DNA from: Leishmania martiniquensis
Taxonomy: Eukaryota > Euglenozoa > Kinetoplastea > Trypanosomatida > Trypanosomatidae
NCBI RefSeq assembly: GCF_017916325.1
Contig: NC_090150.1
Coordinates: forward strand, 492,936-556,935
Direction of reading: 5' to 3'
DNA length: 64,000 nucleotides
Shown here piece after piece: positions 1-10,399 of this stretch. The translations under genes and the position numbers were made by a program. The first letter of the stretch is position 1. The number at the start of each line of letters is the position of its first letter. The notes under the pieces were generated by a model. It worked only from the letters and a program-made list of their open reading frames with translations. It did no database searches and was not told where the DNA came from.

Positions 1-24
1 GCGTGGGCGATGACCTGCACCTCC

Positions 25-3000
25 TCATAGCAGTTCTACCAGCTGCGCGCGCACGTCCACCTCTGCTGCGTACACCTCTTGCAAGTCTTTCAGCATTTCG
101 GACCTCGTGCTCGGCGCTGCGACGGGGCCCAAAGGAGCTGGTGGCGCCTCACTTACTGCTGTGCCGGGCGCCGGGACGGCGATGTCGCTGCCAAAAGAGA
201 CAGTGCCACGTGACCATCCGTCCTTCACCCCGTCGCTGCCGAGGTCGGGCAGGTGTGCCGACAGTGGTGGAGGCGGTACACAAGTACCCTCGGTGTTAGC
301 TTCATCGTCACTCCACCCCCAACCATCCTCTACTCTTGCGTTCGGTAGCGGCACCACCTCGATCGTATGCGTTGCAGGCAAAGGTAAGGGTTCCACAGAG
401 GTACGACGACCACGCAGTTCGTGAGGCTCATGCGCCGCCGTCACACTTGTCGCGTATGGCGCTGGCGGCGAGGGTGCCTCCTTAGGCCTTGCCGCCGCCG
501 CAGCTGGTGGTGGTGGTGGTGACACTGCTGGCGCTACTTTGCTGACCCCCAACTCGACAGTCTTGTCGTCGTCGCTCCATCCCCAGCCGTCTTCGTTCTC
601 GACGGCAGAGCCCGCGTTATCCACATCTCCTGCACCCCGAGCATCAAGTCCCGAGTCGGCAGCCACAGAGCCAGAGAGCGTCTCCGTCCATACCTGCCTC
701 TCCACGCCTTCAATCGGCCTCAGCGCTGCTGCGGCTCTCAAGGGAAGTCCGTCTGGCGTACACAGAGGGGAGGGAGCACACTGCTGGCGCCTGCTGCCGT
801 TGCCGCTGGTTGCTGATGACGCGCCCGAGACTGTGCGCGCTGCACCTGTGAGTCCTGAGACCATCTCCGTGGCTTCTGCCTCGATCGCCCACAGGATGCT
901 ACGCGCCGGGTTCGGTATGACCGGATCCCCAGGCGATGGGGGACGCCCCTGCTGCTGCTGAGGGCGCTGCTTGACTGACTGGAACGGCGGCAGCGGTGGC
1001 GGTGATGCTGGAGGTGCAGCGGGAGCAGAGGCGGAGGAGACAGGCTCAACGAGAATGGCAGCGGCGGCGAACCTTTTCTTCTTTCGAGGAAGCCTCGCCG
1101 CTGCCATTGACGAGCGGGCGCCATTGACTGCAGGAACGAGATTCGCAGCTGCTTTCGCGCTCTGTGGACACTGACTTGGCGGTGGTGCCGCCGCCACGGG
1201 CGTCTCGCCGCCGGCGAAGGCCCCCCGTTGAGGTACGATATGGCGACCAGCTGGAGGCAATACATTATCAGCGCGTCTTCCATCTCCTTCACGTGCCCAC
1301 TCAGGGGACTTCACCTCAACGAGCTGTGCATCCTCGCCCGAGTCGGAGCTCCAGCCCCAGTCGTCGGATCGTGCCGCACGACACGTCTCCGGCGCGACGG
1401 CCGGTGCTCGCGGGGCAGCCTCCTTGGCAGTGAGGACACCAACAGACGAACACTCGACCTCAAAACCTCCCGCTGCGTCTAGCACCGCTGCTTGCCGAGC
1501 CATAGTCCTTCCACTAACCCGTGTTGGCGGAGGAGGGGCAACAGTGTCGCGCAGCGCCGTTGGCCACTGAGACAACGCATTGAAGAGACCGCTGGCGCTG
1601 CTGATGGCCGACTGCACTGCCCCATGTGCCAGACCGCCGCTCCAACCCGGCAACGCGTGCTCTGAGTGGGTCTCCAGCGAAGCGCTGTGAGGGGGCGCCT
1701 GCTGCTGCTGCTGTACCGACGCTGAGACGGTGGTATCACTTGCCCTACGCGGACCAGTGGTATCGCTGCATGAGGAGTGGAGGGTGACCACGGCAGCAGC
1801 ACCACCGCCAAGCCCTTTGCGACCGCCTCGTCGAATGTGTTTCAGCGCTGCAGCACCGTTGTCGTCACTGGCGACGCGGGCTGCGTCCCCATGTGCGGTT
1901 CTTGCGTGCTCTGCTGACGGGGTCACAGTGGGGCGATCCGCGGACGAGCTTGACGGCGGGTTGGCAGGGGAGGACGACGATGCACGAGAAGGGGACAACA
2001 TGCGGCCACCGTCCCGTCGCGCTTCATTGTTCGTCGACAGCGGCGGTGGATGTGGAAGACGGTCGGTCTCCTCCACCCCCTCTTCTTCACACATGCGCGC
2101 CCACGCTGACTCTTCCGCTTTCCAGTACGCCTCTTCCTCCGCCTCTGCGGCACGCTTCGTCAGTTCTAGGTGCGCACGAGCCGCAGCGAGCGCTAGCGCA
2201 TCTCGCGCGTCGTCCTCGAGCGCCGCGATGCTGGCACGGCCCTCCTCGTACAGCACCCACACGCGCCGCTCCTGCCGCTCCGCATGGCGCAGGAGAGACC
2301 AGCCGGCGTAGTTGATGGCCTGCACCCCCATACGAGCGTCACGTTCTTCCTGCAGCAGTCGCCGCGTCGCTAGCCGCTGCCGCTCTCCCCACTCACACCA
2401 TACGTGGCGCAGCGCCTCACGCGCTTCATCGAGGCGCAGCAGCTGCTCTCGGTAGGCCAAGGTGAAGATAAGGTCGTGCTGCTCGAGTGCGAAGGCCTCC
2501 AGCGCCCTTCGACGCTTTTCGGTGCGCAGTGCCACATACAGGCGGAGAAGGTTGCCCTGGAAGACAGCGGAGGCGAAGAACTGCCGGCGCTCGCGCAGGA
2601 GCTGCTCGCAACACTGCCGTCGCTTAAAGGCCTCTTCTTTGCACAGCAGCTGTAGCTCATCTGTATCCGCTACCGTCAAGCCTACGGTTCTGCCGTCCTC
2701 AGAGACGTTAGCTCGCACTGCCTGCGGCTGGGACTGGAGGGGAGGTGGCGAAGCGACGGCTGGCGAGGACGTCCTCGCATGCTGCTGCGGCTGTTGCTGC
2801 TGCTGAGCCGCCCGAGGAGCCACTGTCGCGCCTATAGTGTTGAGGAGGGAGGTGCGTAATGCGCTTCCGGCGTCTAGCCAGTGAGATCCGATCGACGCTG
2901 CTGTAGTGATAGCGCTGTGGCTGGTTGTTTTCAAGCCAAGGCTGTTCCGCGGCACCGCAGCGGCTGCCTCTTGTGGCGCTTCGTCCTCGATCTGCTTCGG

Positions 3001-6000
3001 CAGAGCCATGTGCATCAGCTGCTGATGGCCCGCTGCGACGCACGAGCTTAGACATCCCATCATGGCAGACTCCTTCCCACTCACGCTGCGTGCCGACGCC
3101 TTGTCACGCCACTGACGCCATTCGGCATGCACATTCGACGCGCGATAGCTCGTCGTCCGTGCGGCAGCTCTGCCCGGCGGCGCTGCGGCACCCTCACCGC
3201 GGGGCGTGGAAAGGTACTCGCGGGCAAAGGTCACGGTGAGGATGTGCTCAAGAACCTTTTTGTCGGCATCGTTCATGCGCTCGTGGAGCGGCACCGCGAC
3301 GCCGCGGATCCACTGCTGCAGCAGGGGTAAAAGGGACGCATCCGTGCACGTGACCACCGGAGGCGACGATGCTCTGACCTCTGGCATGCACCGCGCCGTT
3401 CCGTCTGCCGCCTCCTTCACCTCGTGCGTATCTGCGCTGCTGTGCAGTAGCGCGTGAAGGACGTCCAGAACAAGCAGAAGCACAAGAGGTCGGATGTGTA
3501 CAAAGGGCATTGCCTGCGCTAACGTGCAGGTGAGCGGCTCGACAGCGTCTGCCAGTGCGTTGATGAAAGCCTTCAGCTGCACCCCAGAGGCGACGAGGAG
3601 CCAGCACGGTTCCAGAGAAGAGGGGTGGTTTGCCGCTGCGTCCGCAGTTATGCCTTCAGGGGCTGTTTCGTTGGCGGCCTCCGTGGCGTCCATAGCCGCT
3701 GGCTTCTCTACGTACCCGTTCAACTGCAGCTCTGTTAGCATGTAGCAGCGCAGCTCGCGGCGAAGGACTTCACACCCCACGACTAGCCATCCGACGGGCA
3801 TCGGCGATGCCGCCGCCGACGGCGACTGCGATAACGGGAAGCCCCTGCTGCTCTCTCCCTGGCTCGCACTCGTGCGACTCTTGGCGTGGTGCATGGCGAC
3901 CGCCGTCGCGGCTACGACGTACACGGCGGCAGGGGGCAGGAAGAAGTTGCGCAGCTCCAGCCCCGACTCGCCGGCGCCGGAGGCGGCCGAAGCGGACGAC
4001 TGCGTGGACGCCGATCGGCGCCCAGCCGTGACGTCCCCACTGGTGCTGCGTTGTCTCGGGCTCTTTTTCACTCGGCACAGCGCGATGCGCCGCTGCACTG
4101 CTGCCAAGTTCGCCGCTGTCGGCTGCAGCGCCATCAGCTGAGCCACGATGCCAAAGCGGGCATCGGTGCCCCGCGTGGAGGAGACGCCTGACGAGGCGGA
4201 CGGGGGCCATTCGAACAGGGCGACGATGCGCTGCAGCTGCCGACGCACACGCTCACATACTTCGCCGGCGCAGAGACGCTCCGTTGCACGCCTAATATGG
4301 GGCCTCTCTTTCCCGTTCAACATTGCGCTGTTCATGTTCCACGTGAGCGGTTCGTTGTACTGCAGGTAGACCAAGGCCGCTTCTGAGCTGCGGCCGCCGC
4401 TGCTGTTCTTGAGCTCCTCCTCCACAGCGAGCTGCTCCAGAACCGGCAGGGCGTACAGTAGGCAGGGCCGGAGCAGCGCAAAAGTAACGTCGGCAGCGGT
4501 GGCAGTGGTGATGGTGTTCAGCTGCTCGCCTTGCTGCTTCGCGTGCGCCAGGGCCGTGAAGAGATGCTCGTACATGCCAACATCTGTGACCGCGCCTGAA
4601 TCGCACAGCAGAACACTCGCCCAAATCTGCACCAGCCACGCTGCAATTGTGCCTGTTGCCACGGCACCTTCGCTGCGCATCCTCCTCTTCTTCACGCTTG
4701 ACTCCGCTGTACTTTGGCGATGCCTCTCGCGGGCCGTTATTCGCCACTGCTGCAGAGCACGTGCAAAGACGGCGTAGGAGTCAATACACCCCTCTGCCGC
4801 TACCTTCCTTGCCAGCTGCTGCTGCTGCTGCTGCAAGCCCATCGCTCGCAACACCTGTGCGCGCAGTACACGGCCATTGCCCGCGCTGGCGTACAGGAGG
4901 TGCATGACACGCATGACGTCTCCAGCATGCGGCGTGGTGGACGCAGGCGCGTGGAAGCAGCGCTCCTGGTAGGCGCGCAGGGCGCCTGCTGAGCACAGCG
5001 GTGGTGCTTCTAGCGAGAGAAGATGATGCCAGGCGGCCACGTACTGGGACACCCACAAACTGCTGGCGGCGGTGGCTGTCGTTGCCGTTGGACCAATTCT
5101 GTTCGCCAATCCCGCATGGGCGCCCTGCCGATGCGCGCTCGGGTGACCGACATCGCGGTGCGGAGTGTCGTACACGAGGCGCATGGCGGCGAAGATATCC
5201 TCGGCGCAGGCAGCGTCTTCCTGCGTCAGGCACCTCAGAACGCACACGCCGCGGTGAAGCGCGCGCAGCTCATCACCGTCGCGCAGCTTGGCACGCCGCA
5301 GCCTTGGAGCTAGCGGCGGCTCCCCACCGGCGGCGTCTGCGTCTGGTGTCGATGGGGGGAGCAGCTGCAGTGCAGTGCATATACGGTGCGTCACGTGGTA
5401 CCACAGATACACCGTGAGGAGCGGCGGGAGAAGCGTGAACGGAAACGGGGTCGAAGCTCGCCTCGTCGTGGTCGCAGCCGCGGAGCCTTCGGCTTCAGGG
5501 GTGTTGAGCAGCGGGTAGACGGGCACCCGCTCCGTCGTATACGTCGACGCTGCCGGTGCATGACTTGCCTCCTCAGCTTGCTGCCCCTCTTCACACCCGC
5601 CGCGCTCCCCCCAGGCATCCAGTGCCGTTACGACAAGCTGCTCGTACACCTCCGCAACTGCCACGGTGTCGGTTGAGGCCGGGGTGGCCTCTGATACGAA
5701 CGCCATGGCAACGTCCACGACGCAACACACGAACGTGAAGCCGCTTGGCGGTGCGGCGTCGTGAGGCCGCCCAGGTGCCCAGCCGGCGCACACGAGTGCG
5801 TGCAGGTCCGCCACCGTAAGCACACCACGCACGACGAGCCTACGCCGCCCGCGAAGTTCTCCACCGCAGCTGGCGCCCGCCGAGGTGGAGCTTCTGTGCA
5901 GGTACGTAGTCGGAGAGACGCTCGCAAGGTGATGCACCACGCGGTACAGCTCCTCCGGCTTCACCAGGCGTAGCAATGCGTACTCGATCGACTCACGCAG

Positions 6001-9000
6001 CTCCGCCGTGTCGCGCGCCGGCCACGGGGGCACCCTCGATGCGGCGGTCTCCTGGTCGCTCGCCTCACTCCAACCATCGGTGGCGGTGGCCTGTGCCAGA
6101 TCTGGTGTTGTCTCGGAGTGTCGCAACAACCCTGAGGCCTCCACGATGTCATCTATCATCAGCTCCAGCGGCAGCTCTGTGTGTCTACAGGCGAAAAGCA
6201 GAAGCGCACGACGAAGCCAGTCCAACATGGATAGCGGCGATGGCGCAGACGAGGGTGCCGCCACGCCCAGCTGCAGAAGCACCTGTATCGCTCGGCCCTC
6301 CACCCCAGCATCCTGCTCCTGTTCGGCGAAGGTGTCGGCAGTCGTGATGGGTGAAGGGCGTGTAGTGCCTGCGGCACTGGTGGCGGCGCCACTGCCGAGG
6401 AACCATCGCACAACCCACTGGCAGCACAACCGCCCCAGCGCGTCTGCGGCGCCCCAGTCCAGCTCCACAAGGGTGCGGAGCATCAGACGGAGAAAGAGCC
6501 GCGCCGCTCGACGCATGTGGCGCACCTCTGCCTCTTGCTTTGCTGTGTCGTCACCGAAGCACTTCACGAGCCGCGCCGTCGTGAAAGTCTGCACCGCACG
6601 CGCGTAGACATGGAGGCGTGTGCGATGCTCCTCCGCCTCGACGGTGGTGCTGCGCACCACCTCCATGAGCACACGTGGCCACCGCGGTGGATCAGGCCTA
6701 GCTTCATGCAGAACAGCATACGCCATCAGCACCCGTACAGCCCGGTAGGTCGCGACGGCGACAGCGGCCTCGCTAGGCGGCGTCGCCGATGAGTCGAGAT
6801 GTCTACGTAGTTGTTCCGCCGCCACCCACTCCACCACCTGTGCCTCCCACTCCTCTTCGGTGGCCGTTGATGAATGCGACAGCGACAAGGACGGCCGGAC
6901 AAGCGCGATAGCGAGCTCAGTTGCTGCTTCATCCTCCTCCTCACTGTGCCCCGTGGCGTCGCTGCTGTAGCACCATAGCATTGTGAGCTCGTGAGTGAGC
7001 TCGTTGAAGCAGGGAAGGCCGCGGATAGTGGGGCCGGCGGTGGATACCGACGAGGGTACACGCGCAGATGACGCCACCGCGGTCACCGTTGCCATGAAGG
7101 AATGTGAGGCGAATGTGGCGGTGCCCTCTGCCTCGGCAGCGCTGTCATCGGCCATGGGGATCGCGTGGTGATTCCTTCCGTAGGCGCCATCTGAACTGCC
7201 GCCTGTTGTGCCTGAGAGACTTTCCGCCCAGCGAGCCATGTCAGCAACGTCCCAGGCAAGCGCGTCGCGATGGTCCGCCTGCCTCATGCTCTGCATGGCG
7301 CCGTTCTCCTCCCCCGACTCGCCGTCCATGATTGCTGACGCACTCGTAGGTGTCGCCGCTGCTGACAGCACGAGCGGGTCGAGCCCGCGCCAAAGCGTCC
7401 TATTGGGCGGTACGCGATGAGCACGCACTGTCCGCTTCCGCTCCTCTAACGCCCCCTCCGGTCCTTGAGGACTCGCCAAGGGCGCCAAAGCGTCCCAGGG
7501 CAGCGTATCCGTGAGGTAAAGCCCTCGAGGCAGCGCGGTCATCGCCGCTGGGTCAGATCGTGATGCCTCGGCTTCTTCTGCCGCGCGGCTACAACAGCCG
7601 CTGCGAGAGTGTATGCCATCCATTATGAGCATGAGGAGAGCCGTGTGCTCGGGGAGCACCGTCAGCGTTGCTGCTGCCGACGCAGAAGCTGCTCCTCGCG
7701 ACGCGTCGGTGGCTGGTGGGCCAATGTGCTTGGTTGGCCTACCTATACTGAGTTCGTACACGGCGCGCTCTCGTGACGGCAGCAGTTGCTCGACGATATC
7801 CTGCAGCGATGAGGGTGAGGTGCGCTCCCGTTGCTGCTGCGTCGGCGTTGCGTGCGAATCCAGTGCGGCGCTAGACACCCCCAGCGCACCATGAGGTGTG
7901 TCCGCCCTGAAGCCCATGCAGAGAATAGCCGGCGGCGACGGCGCAGAGCAGCCGACCCGCAACGAGGCAGCAGCAGTAACAGGGGCAATCAAGGACGGTG
8001 CTGTAGAGGCACGAACAGGGGCGCGACAACAGGGCAGCAGCGCCACAAGGCTGCCACACAGCTGGCCGTCATGGATCGGATGCACTCCTTGGGCATTCGT
8101 ATCCTCCACAAAGGCCCAGAGAAGGTCAGACGGAGCGAGAGGCTGCGTGCGGTTCGCTCCGTCGGTGCTACACCCCACGTATCCCCTGCCTGCGCGGTGA
8201 GCACCGGCCACCGTTGCAGCCCTCTGCACGCTCAGCGAAAGCTGTGGGAGTACCACGGCGTGCCGCAGCCGAGCATGCAGTTGCGTTGGGTTGTCTGCGG
8301 AGCCGCCGGTGACGCTGAGATCCGCCACACACGCCACCAAGTCCCACGTTCGATGCACCAGAGGAGCACTCCCAGCACTGCCGACGGCGGCGCACACGTA
8401 GACCAGACGCATGAGCGGTGCTTCGTCAGCGGCAGCAGAGGTGTGGTGCGGAGGCGGCAGCGGAACGCCGGCTACGAGCAGCAGCGCTGTCGAAGACTGC
8501 GATGAGGGGACCGACGTAGCACTGACATGGCCCGGGGCCTGTGGTGCGGCAAATAAGTAGGGCAGCGCTGCCGACGCTGCAACGCGCGTCCATAGGCGCG
8601 CAGGAGGCACAGACCTCGCGGAAGCAGTATCACTGCACTTCAGGACGAAGCTGTCCATCAAGCTGTAGTGAGCGGCGCTGTCGAGCCGACGGCTGGGACT
8701 TTCACTCCACGTGGCTGACGGTCCGCTGGCTGCGCTGGCGGCTGTCGTGGCCTCCGTGGCGATCAGAACATGCCTGCTGCTCATGAAGAGAACGCCGCCA
8801 GTGCCCGCTAACGTCGAAGGGGCGAGTGACGTTGTGCGGGGGAAAAAGAAGCGCGCTCGGGCGGGCGTGTGCGCTTCCAGGCTCGCCGTGACATTGAGGT
8901 CATCGCTTGATGAGCCGACTGCTGCCACCGCGCCAGCAGCGTCGGGCAACACAGACGGGCACGGGATCCAAAGGAGCTCCCATGCGAACCCGCAGAGGCC

Positions 9001-9294
9001 ATCATCGCTGCAGGGCACCTCAGCGTGACCGCCCATCTGCTGCGGCGAGGAGGGTGAGGCGGTGCCACCCTCGCCCTTGACGTCCACGTGTAGGGAATAA
9101 TGTGCCTGCAGGGTGACGATACACGTCTCGCGACGCGATGGATCGACGTAGCTCCAGTGGTGGCACACACGCGTGGTGACGTGCTCCGCTGGTGCTCCAG
9201 GCACCATCAGTGGAGAGGCGGAGGAGGCAAGTTCCTCGGCGTCGGTGGCGCTGCCAGCTCCCAGCTTGTACGTGCGCTGAACGAGCAGCGGCAT
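25..9294 (-). CDS. Giant conserved hypothetical protein with coiled coil and C-terminal acidic WGW motifs
   Basis: An uninterrupted frame of about 3,089 aa from the first good ATG (MPLLVQRTYK); the open frame extends 44 codons further upstream but without an ATG. I do not recognise a named family. The first 550 or so residues are Ser/Ala-rich with short hydrophobic strand-like stretches and could be a beta-propeller; a long helical, solenoid-like section follows (roughly 850-2150). Residues 2212-2430 are highly charged (Arg/Glu/Ala-rich) and look like a coiled coil. The last 700 residues are low-complexity, Pro/Ala-rich and acidic, with three copies of a D-x-W-G-W-S-D/S motif (+ strand 1342-1365, 565-594, 301-327) and a partial copy (DGW, 211-222). 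Such Trp-in-acidic motifs bind the delta-COP mu-homology domain in yeast Dsl1 and ArfGAP1, so a COPI-linked trafficking role is possible. A short pyrimidine tract ending in AG at 9330-9329 could be the splice acceptor. Existence is secure; function unknown. Confidence 0.85.
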   Translation of the reverse strand: MPLLVQRTYKLGAGSATDAEELASSASPLMVPGAPAEHVTTRVCHHWSYVDPSRRETCIVTLQAHYSLHVDVKGEGGTASPSSPQQMGGHAEVPCSDDGLCGFAWELLWIPCPSVLPDAAGAVAAVGSSSDDLNVTASLEAHTPARARFFFPRTTSLAPSTLAGTGGVLFMSSRHVLIATEATTAASAASGPSATWSESPSRRLDSAAHYSLMDSFVLKCSDTASARSVPPARLWTRVAASAALPYLFAAPQAPGHVSATSVPSSQSSTALLLVAGVPLPPPHHTSAAADEAPLMRLVYVCAAVGSAGSAPLVHRTWDLVACVADLSVTGGSADNPTQLHARLRHAVVLPQLSLSVQRAATVAGAHRAGRGYVGCSTDGANRTQPLAPSDLLWAFVEDTNAQGVHPIHDGQLCGSLVALLPCCRAPVRASTAPSLIAPVTAAASLRVGCSAPSPPAILCMGFRADTPHGALGVSSAALDSHATPTQQQRERTSPSSLQDIVEQLLPSRERAVYELSIGRPTKHIGPPATDASRGAASASAAATLTVLPEHTALLMLIMDGIHSRSGCCSRAAEEAEASRSDPAAMTALPRGLYLTDTLPWDALAPLASPQGPEGALEERKRTVRAHRVPPNRTLWRGLDPLVLSAAATPTSASAIMDGESGEENGAMQSMRQADHRDALAWDVADMARWAESLSGTTGGSSDGAYGRNHHAIPMADDSAAEAEGTATFASHSFMATVTAVASSARVPSSVSTAGPTIRGLPCFNELTHELTMLWCYSSDATGHSEEEDEAATELAIALVRPSLSLSHSSTATEEEWEAQVVEWVAAEQLRRHLDSSATPPSEAAVAVATYRAVRVLMAYAVLHEARPDPPRWPRVLMEVVRSTTVEAEEHRTRLHVYARAVQTFTTARLVKCFGDDTAKQEAEVRHMRRAARLFLRLMLRTLVELDWGAADALGRLCCQWVVRWFLGSGAATSAAGTTRPSPITTADTFAEQEQDAGVEGRAIQVLLQLGVAAPSSAPSPLSMLDWLRRALLLFACRHTELPLELMIDDIVEASGLLRHSETTPDLAQATATDGWSEASDQETAASRVPPWPARDTAELRESIEYALLRLVKPEELYRVVHHLASVSPTTYLHRSSTSAGASCGGELRGRRRLVVRGVLTVADLHALVCAGWAPGRPHDAAPPSGFTFVCCVVDVAMAFVSEATPASTDTVAVAEVYEQLVVTALDAWGERGGCEEGQQAEEASHAPAASTYTTERVPVYPLLNTPEAEGSAAATTTRRASTPFPFTLLPPLLTVYLWYHVTHRICTALQLLPPSTPDADAAGGEPPLAPRLRRAKLRDGDELRALHRGVCVLRCLTQEDAACAEDIFAAMRLVYDTPHRDVGHPSAHRQGAHAGLANRIGPTATTATAASSLWVSQYVAAWHHLLSLEAPPLCSAGALRAYQERCFHAPASTTPHAGDVMRVMHLLYASAGNGRVLRAQVLRAMGLQQQQQQLARKVAAEGCIDSYAVFARALQQWRITARERHRQSTAESSVKKRRMRSEGAVATGTIAAWLVQIWASVLLCDSGAVTDVGMYEHLFTALAHAKQQGEQLNTITTATAADVTFALLRPCLLYALPVLEQLAVEEELKNSSGGRSSEAALVYLQYNEPLTWNMNSAMLNGKERPHIRRATERLCAGEVCERVRRQLQRIVALFEWPPSASSGVSSTRGTDARFGIVAQLMALQPTAANLAAVQRRIALCRVKKSPRQRSTSGDVTAGRRSASTQSSASAASGAGESGLELRNFFLPPAAVYVVAATAVAMHHAKSRTSASQGESSRGFPLSQSPSAAASPMPVGWLVVGCEVLRRELRCYMLTELQLNGYVEKPAAMDATEAANETAPEGITADAAANHPSSLEPCWLLVASGVQLKAFINALADAVEPLTCTLAQAMPFVHIRPLVLLLVLDVLHALLHSSADTHEVKEAADGTARCMPEVRASSPPVVTCTDASLLPLLQQWIRGVAVPLHERMNDADKKVLEHILTVTFAREYLSTPRGEGAAAPPGRAAARTTSYRASNVHAEWRQWRDKASARSVSGKESAMMGCLSSCVAAGHQQLMHMALPKQIEDEAPQEAAAAVPRNSLGLKTTSHSAITTAASIGSHWLDAGSALRTSLLNTIGATVAPRAAQQQQQPQQHARTSSPAVASPPPLQSQPQAVRANVSEDGRTVGLTVADTDELQLLCKEEAFKRRQCCEQLLRERRQFFASAVFQGNLLRLYVALRTEKRRRALEAFALEQHDLIFTLAYREQLLRLDEAREALRHVWCEWGERQRLATRRLLQEERDARMGVQAINYAGWSLLRHAERQERRVWVLYEEGRASIAALEDDARDALALAAARAHLELTKRAAEAEEEAYWKAEESAWARMCEEEGVEETDRLPHPPPLSTNNEARRDGGRMLSPSRASSSSPANPPSSSSADRPTVTPSAEHARTAHGDAARVASDDNGAAALKHIRRGGRKGLGGGAAAVVTLHSSCSDTTGPRRASDTTVSASVQQQQQAPPHSASLETHSEHALPGWSGGLAHGAVQSAISSASGLFNALSQWPTALRDTVAPPPPTRVSGRTMARQAAVLDAAGGFEVECSSVGVLTAKEAAPRAPAVAPETCRAARSDDWGWSSDSGEDAQLVEVKSPEWAREGDGRRADNVLPPAGRHIVPQRGAFAGGETPVAAAPPPSQCPQSAKAAANLVPAVNGARSSMAAARLPRKKKRFAAAAILVEPVSSASAPAAPPASPPPLPPFQSVKQRPQQQQGRPPSPGDPVIPNPARSILWAIEAEATEMVSGLTGAARTVSGASSATSGNGSRRQQCAPSPLCTPDGLPLRAAAALRPIEGVERQVWTETLSGSVAADSGLDARGAGDVDNAGSAVENEDGWGWSDDDKTVELGVSKVAPAVSPPPPPAAAAARPKEAPSPPAPYATSVTAAHEPHELRGRRTSVEPLPLPATHTIEVVPLPNARVEDGWGWSDDEANTEGTCVPPPPLSAHLPDLGSDGVKDGWSRGTVSFGSDIAVPAPGTAVSEAPPAPLGPVAAPSTRSEMLKDLQEVYAAEVDVRAQLVELL

Positions 9295-10399
9295 CTCTTC
9301 TGAGTCGTCTGGCAGTGTATCGACGGGACTGGGGGGAGGGGGTCGGCAGGGCCGAGGAATACCACGAAACGTCGTATGCGCAGGAAACGATCGCAACAAA
9401 GTTCCGCACACACACCACCCCCGCACAGCTCACTCACACGAGGGTGATTATTTGTACCGGCCTCTGCGCCACTCTGAACGCCGTGTGACTGAGTGAGAAG
9501 GAATGAGTGGCGACGTTCACGGGAGCGCACTCGGCTATGAGGGAAGCGTAAGTAGGATACACACACACACAAACATGATAAAAAAAGAGGAGAGCCTCGC
9601 GCGTATTCACCCCGTCTGCGCGCGTGTCTGCACTCCACGTGTGCACCGGGGATGGGGGTGGCGACACACACACACACGGAGGGTACACCACCGAGGCAAG
9701 GAGGAGGGGGAGCGGAGCGAACAGAGAGGGAGGGAGAGGAGAGTAGCGCGAGAGAAAGCGCCAGCGCGCTGCAAACGCCCTTCGGGACTTCCCTGCGAAC
9801 GGTGTGCACTCTCTCCACTTCGGAGCCTTCCGCTCATGGCCTCACACGCCTCATCTCGATCGGGCACCCGAGGGAGGTGCCGCTGCCGCACTTCCCCTAG
9901 AGGAAGGGAGCGAGCGAGGCGGGCGTGTACCGGCTGGGTGGAGAGTGCCGTCACGATAGCCGTCGCTGCGATGTTTGTGACGAGACAGAGCACAGACCAA
10001 TGTGACCTTCGGCCTGACGATGGCCATTGCTGAAGAATTCAGACGTGCGCGAGTGGGAGAAGGGGAGGGAGGCAGACGTGCGCCGTGCGACCATATGCGA
10101 AGGCTATGAAGACACACGCAGAGGCATCGACAGCGTTACTTCAGCAACGGGTGTGGGTTAGTGGGCAGTGCCACGCGCACCTCGTCGGATTCCCCCGCGC
10201 GCTAGTAGTGCATTCGGCGAGAGGGCGCACGGGCGGCAGTGCGGAGCGTTACGACATGGTGCCTCGCCAAAGAGCAACAACAACAGCGAAGGCAACTGAA
10301 CATGAAGCGCACAGAAAGGCGGAGGGACAGGGGCCGGGGGCCGAAGCGAACGACATCCCACAGAAAGGGCCGTGCTGTCTTGCGTGCTGAGCGCTCCCG
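9295..10399. other. Intergenic spacer between the giant gene and the CNBD/phosphorylase-like gene
   Basis: No convincing frame on either strand. It holds two (AC)n runs (about 9558-9571 and 9664-9677) and a + strand purine-rich stretch (about 9697-9742) that is pyrimidine-rich on the coding strand, as expected for a trans-splicing and polyadenylation control region. The right part should be the 3' UTR of the gene ending at 10400. Confidence 0.6.

Noticed and set aside
9295..9426. N-terminal extension of the giant protein to position 9426
   Set aside because: The extension starts at GTG rather than ATG and would include a likely splice site; the ATG at 9294 is preferred.
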